Positions 61,475 to 64,000 of a stretch of 64,000 nucleotides of DNA are shown in pieces. The first letter of the stretch is position 1; every line of letters starts with the position of its first letter. The notes below the pieces were generated by a model. It did not search any database and was not told the origin of the DNA. It worked only from the letters and a program-made list of their open reading frames with translations. Origin of the DNA: Chitinophagales bacterium (lineage in GTDB: Bacteria > Bacteroidota > Bacteroidia > Chitinophagales > UBA10324); contig JAIBAY010000001.1 of NCBI GenBank assembly GCA_019694975.1, positions 688,732-752,731 of the forward strand, in the 5' to 3' direction. The translations under genes and the position numbers were made by a program.

Positions 61475-64000
61475 ATGATTCGATTTTTACTTTTGATCAC
61501 CCTGTTGCCCTTTATTTCCTCAAAGCTTTTTGCGCAGGATTTTGAATGGGCGATTAAGCAGAGCGGCACTGATTTTGAAAGTGTATTCCAGGTTGCAGAA
61601 GACACAGCAGGTAACATCTATGAAATTGGCAGTTTCTGGGGACTGGTTGATTTCAATCCTTCAACAGCTACTTTTTTCCTTACATCGGCAGGACTGACCG
61701 ACAACTTCATCTGTAAGTTAGACCCAACAGGCGGATTTGAATGGGCCAAGCGTGTAGGCAGCACCGGTTCGGAATCCGGTACAAATATCTGCATCGGCGG
61801 CAACAATACCGTTTATACCGGAGGCAAATTTCAAAACACCGTTGACTTCGATCCGTCGCCTGCAACGCATAACCTGGTATCTGCCGGCATTGATGATGCC
61901 TTTATTGCAGCTTATTCTGCCAATGGCAATTATGGCTGGGCCGCGAAATTCGGTGGCACCGGCACTGACTATATTACCGGCCTTACGGAGAAAGACGGAT
62001 TCATTTATGCAACGGGATATTTCCAGGGCACCGTGGATTTTAATCCCGGAACCGGCATTTACAACCTGACTGCAACCGGACCAGATGCCACCTTTATCCT
62101 CAAGCTCGATGATAACGGAAATTTCGTATGGGCTAAATCCATCAGCGGCTCTTCCTCCACCTTGTCATTCGACCTTGATGTGGACGACCTGGGCAATGTG
62201 ATCACCGGCGGCGAATTCTGGGGCACCTGCGATTTTGATCCTGGAAACGGCACACAATCCATGTCGGCTTTCGCCTTCGGGTCTGATGCGTTTTTGCTGC
62301 AGCTCGATGCAGACGGTAATTACGGATGGGTTGATGTATTCAGCGGGGAACAAGATGAATGGGTTAACTCCATTGATATCGGCAACAACGGAAGCATTGG
62401 CGTGAGCGGTGTCTTTCAGGGCACCATGGATTTTGATCCGGGTTCCGGAACGTTTAATCTTATCAGCCATGGCGGTTACGATTTGTTCGCGCTGCGACTG
62501 CATGGCGGCGACGGCAGTTTGCAATGGGCTGTTTCAGCAGGAGGTACCTTTAATGAACAAGCCGGTGAACTGGATGTCGCTTCATACGGAGATTATTATA
62601 TCAGTGGTGCATTTTCAGGCACCGTTGATTTCGATCCCGGCGCCGGCGTTTTCAACCTCACTGATCCGGGCATCAGCAGTATTTTTTACCTGCGGCTTGA
62701 CAGTGGAGGCAACTTTGTGAATGCCTATGGATTCGGCAGCACACTGTCATCGTCCATAGGTCATTCTATTCATGCTGATGATGAAGGCCGCATCACACTG
62801 GCAGGTGCATTTGAACAAACCATCGATTTCAATCCAGGAACGCCTGTCTTCAACTTAGCCTCCTCATTAGGCACAAGCGATTGCTTCGTGCAGCAGATGA
62901 GTGTATGTCTTACGCGGTATGCTGAAGTCAATACTGCTATTTGTTCGGGTGACAGCATTTTCGCAGGTGGTGCTTACCAGAAAACGCCGGGCACCTACAT
63001 TGATAACCTGTTGACGCCGAAAGGGTGTGACTCCATTGTCACAACAAATCTTTCCGTACTGCCAAATTCCGTTACGCTGCTGACCGATACTTTTTGTGAA
63101 GGCGATGTATATCTTTTTCAAGGCAGCGTGCTGGACTCGGCCGGCATTTATACAGCACACCTTCCGGCGGAGAATGGCTGTGATTCTGCTATTACCTTAT
63201 CGCTTGGTATGTATCAGCGTTATGATGTCATTGTGTATGACAGCATCTGTGAAGGCAGCACCTATCTTTTCAACGGTTTGGAAATTACGGAAGCAGGAAC
63301 TTATACCGCGGATCTGTTTGCCATCACCGGCTGCGATTCAACGGTAACCCTGATGCTTAGCATGCTGCCCGGCTATGATACCTTGCTGGAAGCCACCATC
63401 TGCGAAGGCAGCACTTACTTTTTTAACGGAGCTGAAATCTCCACGGAAGGCACTTATATAGCACAACTCCATTCCGTTAACGGATGTGATTCAACGATAA
63501 CGCTTACACTGCAGGTTTTACCCTTACAGCTCACAGAATTCTATGACAGTATCTGTGAAGGCGAAACGATACTGTTCAACGGTACGGAACTCGATGCCGG
63601 AGGCGACTATTCATTCACCGTTGCCGGCAGTAACGGTTGCGACTCTACGGTAACGCTTCACCTCACCGCTACCGTTATCAATGCTTCGGTGACAATATCC
63701 AATGATACACTTTTTGCCACGGGCAATGGAAGCGTGCAATGGATCTTTTGTGAAAGTGGCTTGCCCGTGCCGGATGCCGATCAGCCGGTTTTTGTGCCGG
63801 GTTTCGCCGGCAATTTCGCTGCTGTATTTACCAATGGCAACTGCACGGATACCACGGCATGCAGTTATTATACGGCCTTGCCGGAACAACAGCATGATTT
63901 CTATGTTGCACTTTTCCCTAATCCTGCAAGCGAAAAAGTAACGCTGTGGCTGCGCAATTATACAGGGCCGGTGAATCTTACATTGAGAAATGTTATCGGT
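61475..64000 (+). CDS. Large T9SS-exported protein: SBBP-like propeller plus five Cys-Asp-Ser repeats (3' end cut)
   Basis: The open frame runs 842 codons to the window edge with no stop. The ATG at 61475 starts a signal peptide ending KLFAQ. Residues about 20-475 consist of about seven near-repeats, each with a VDFDPG-like strand, a NL turn and a GNxxWAxxxGG-type stretch, resembling SBBP beta-propeller blades. Residues about 480-735 hold five repeats of about 50 residues (CxGxxYxFNG, GTYxAxL, GCDSxVTLxL), the same kind as in the adhesin at 50179. A type A sorting domain has begun (VALFPNPASEKVTLWL). It is a predicted long surface protein, possibly an adhesin. Confidence 0.85.
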   Translation, partial: MIRFLLLITLLPFISSKLFAQDFEWAIKQSGTDFESVFQVAEDTAGNIYEIGSFWGLVDFNPSTATFFLTSAGLTDNFICKLDPTGGFEWAKRVGSTGSESGTNICIGGNNTVYTGGKFQNTVDFDPSPATHNLVSAGIDDAFIAAYSANGNYGWAAKFGGTGTDYITGLTEKDGFIYATGYFQGTVDFNPGTGIYNLTATGPDATFILKLDDNGNFVWAKSISGSSSTLSFDLDVDDLGNVITGGEFWGTCDFDPGNGTQSMSAFAFGSDAFLLQLDADGNYGWVDVFSGEQDEWVNSIDIGNNGSIGVSGVFQGTMDFDPGSGTFNLISHGGYDLFALRLHGGDGSLQWAVSAGGTFNEQAGELDVASYGDYYISGAFSGTVDFDPGAGVFNLTDPGISSIFYLRLDSGGNFVNAYGFGSTLSSSIGHSIHADDEGRITLAGAFEQTIDFNPGTPVFNLASSLGTSDCFVQQMSVCLTRYAEVNTAICSGDSIFAGGAYQKTPGTYIDNLLTPKGCDSIVTTNLSVLPNSVTLLTDTFCEGDVYLFQGSVLDSAGIYTAHLPAENGCDSAITLSLGMYQRYDVIVYDSICEGSTYLFNGLEITEAGTYTADLFAITGCDSTVTLMLSMLPGYDTLLEATICEGSTYFFNGAEISTEGTYIAQLHSVNGCDSTITLTLQVLPLQLTEFYDSICEGETILFNGTELDAGGDYSFTVAGSNGCDSTVTLHLTATVINASVTISNDTLFATGNGSVQWIFCESGLPVPDADQPVFVPGFAGNFAAVFTNGNCTDTTACSYYTALPEQQHDFYVALFPNPASEKVTLWLRNYTGPVNLTLRNVIG

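Overview
The window looks like a chromosomal segment of a Bacteroidota bacterium, most likely a Chitinophagales/Sphingobacteriales-type relative. Three things point there: seven large secreted proteins that end in type IX secretion (T9SS) sorting domains, repeated matches to the Bacteroidota -7 promoter element TAnnTTTG a short way upstream of start codons, and the birA / rsfS / ftsH gene order at the left edge. I see no rRNA, tRNA, CRISPR array, intact insertion sequence or prophage.

Layout. 1-8.3 kb: housekeeping genes (ftsH start, rsfS, birA, a metallo-beta-lactamase-fold hydrolase, a large propeller/barrel outer-membrane protein, a DMT transporter, yicC). 8.3-15 kb: a small membrane protein with a TonB-dependent receptor, then uvrB, an exported protein and lspA. 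15-19.5 kb (minus strand): a T9SS-exported reprolysin-like metalloprotease, a small beta-barrel and an exported formylglycine-generating-enzyme-like protein. 19.7-25.4 kb (plus strand): a five-gene cluster of an alpha/beta hydrolase, an ATP-grasp ligase, a GCS2 carboxylate-amine ligase, a class I glutamine amidotransferase-like protein and a second ATP-grasp-like protein. It looks like an uncharacterised pathway for a peptide-like metabolite and is the best candidate for an undescribed system here. 25.6-31.2 kb: a redoxin lipoprotein, a cytochrome c/copper monooxygenase-like lipoprotein, a Tyr/Gly-rich lipoprotein, heme A synthase and a tandem universal stress protein. 31.3-36.1 kb: asnS, rpoN with a PAP2-like membrane protein, and a DUF4198-like protein.

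36.3-38.1 kb is a T9SS surface protein. It is followed by about 0.9 kb of decayed DNA holding a heptamer tandem repeat, a REP-like hairpin and the wreck of a REP-associated tyrosine transposase. 39.0-45.2 kb (minus strand) is a DNA-damage mutagenesis cassette: dinB (Pol IV), a second DnaE-type polymerase and an XRE-S24 (LexA-like) regulator, with a perfect 9-9-9 palindrome over the dinB promoter. 45.4-52.5 kb: an alginate-export-like barrel and three T9SS substrates, including an arylsulfotransferase and a LamG protein. 52.9-57.0 kb: a sarcosine-oxidase-like flavoenzyme, an LCAT-like lipase, a 41-residue membrane protein and an MFS transporter. 57.2-61.3 kb: a glycine-rich T9SS protein and a minus-strand run of VOC, RibD-like reductase, GNAT and lhgO. 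The window ends inside a large propeller and Cys-Asp-Ser-repeat T9SS protein.

All calls come from reading the sequence. No database search was run, so family names are recognition-based.
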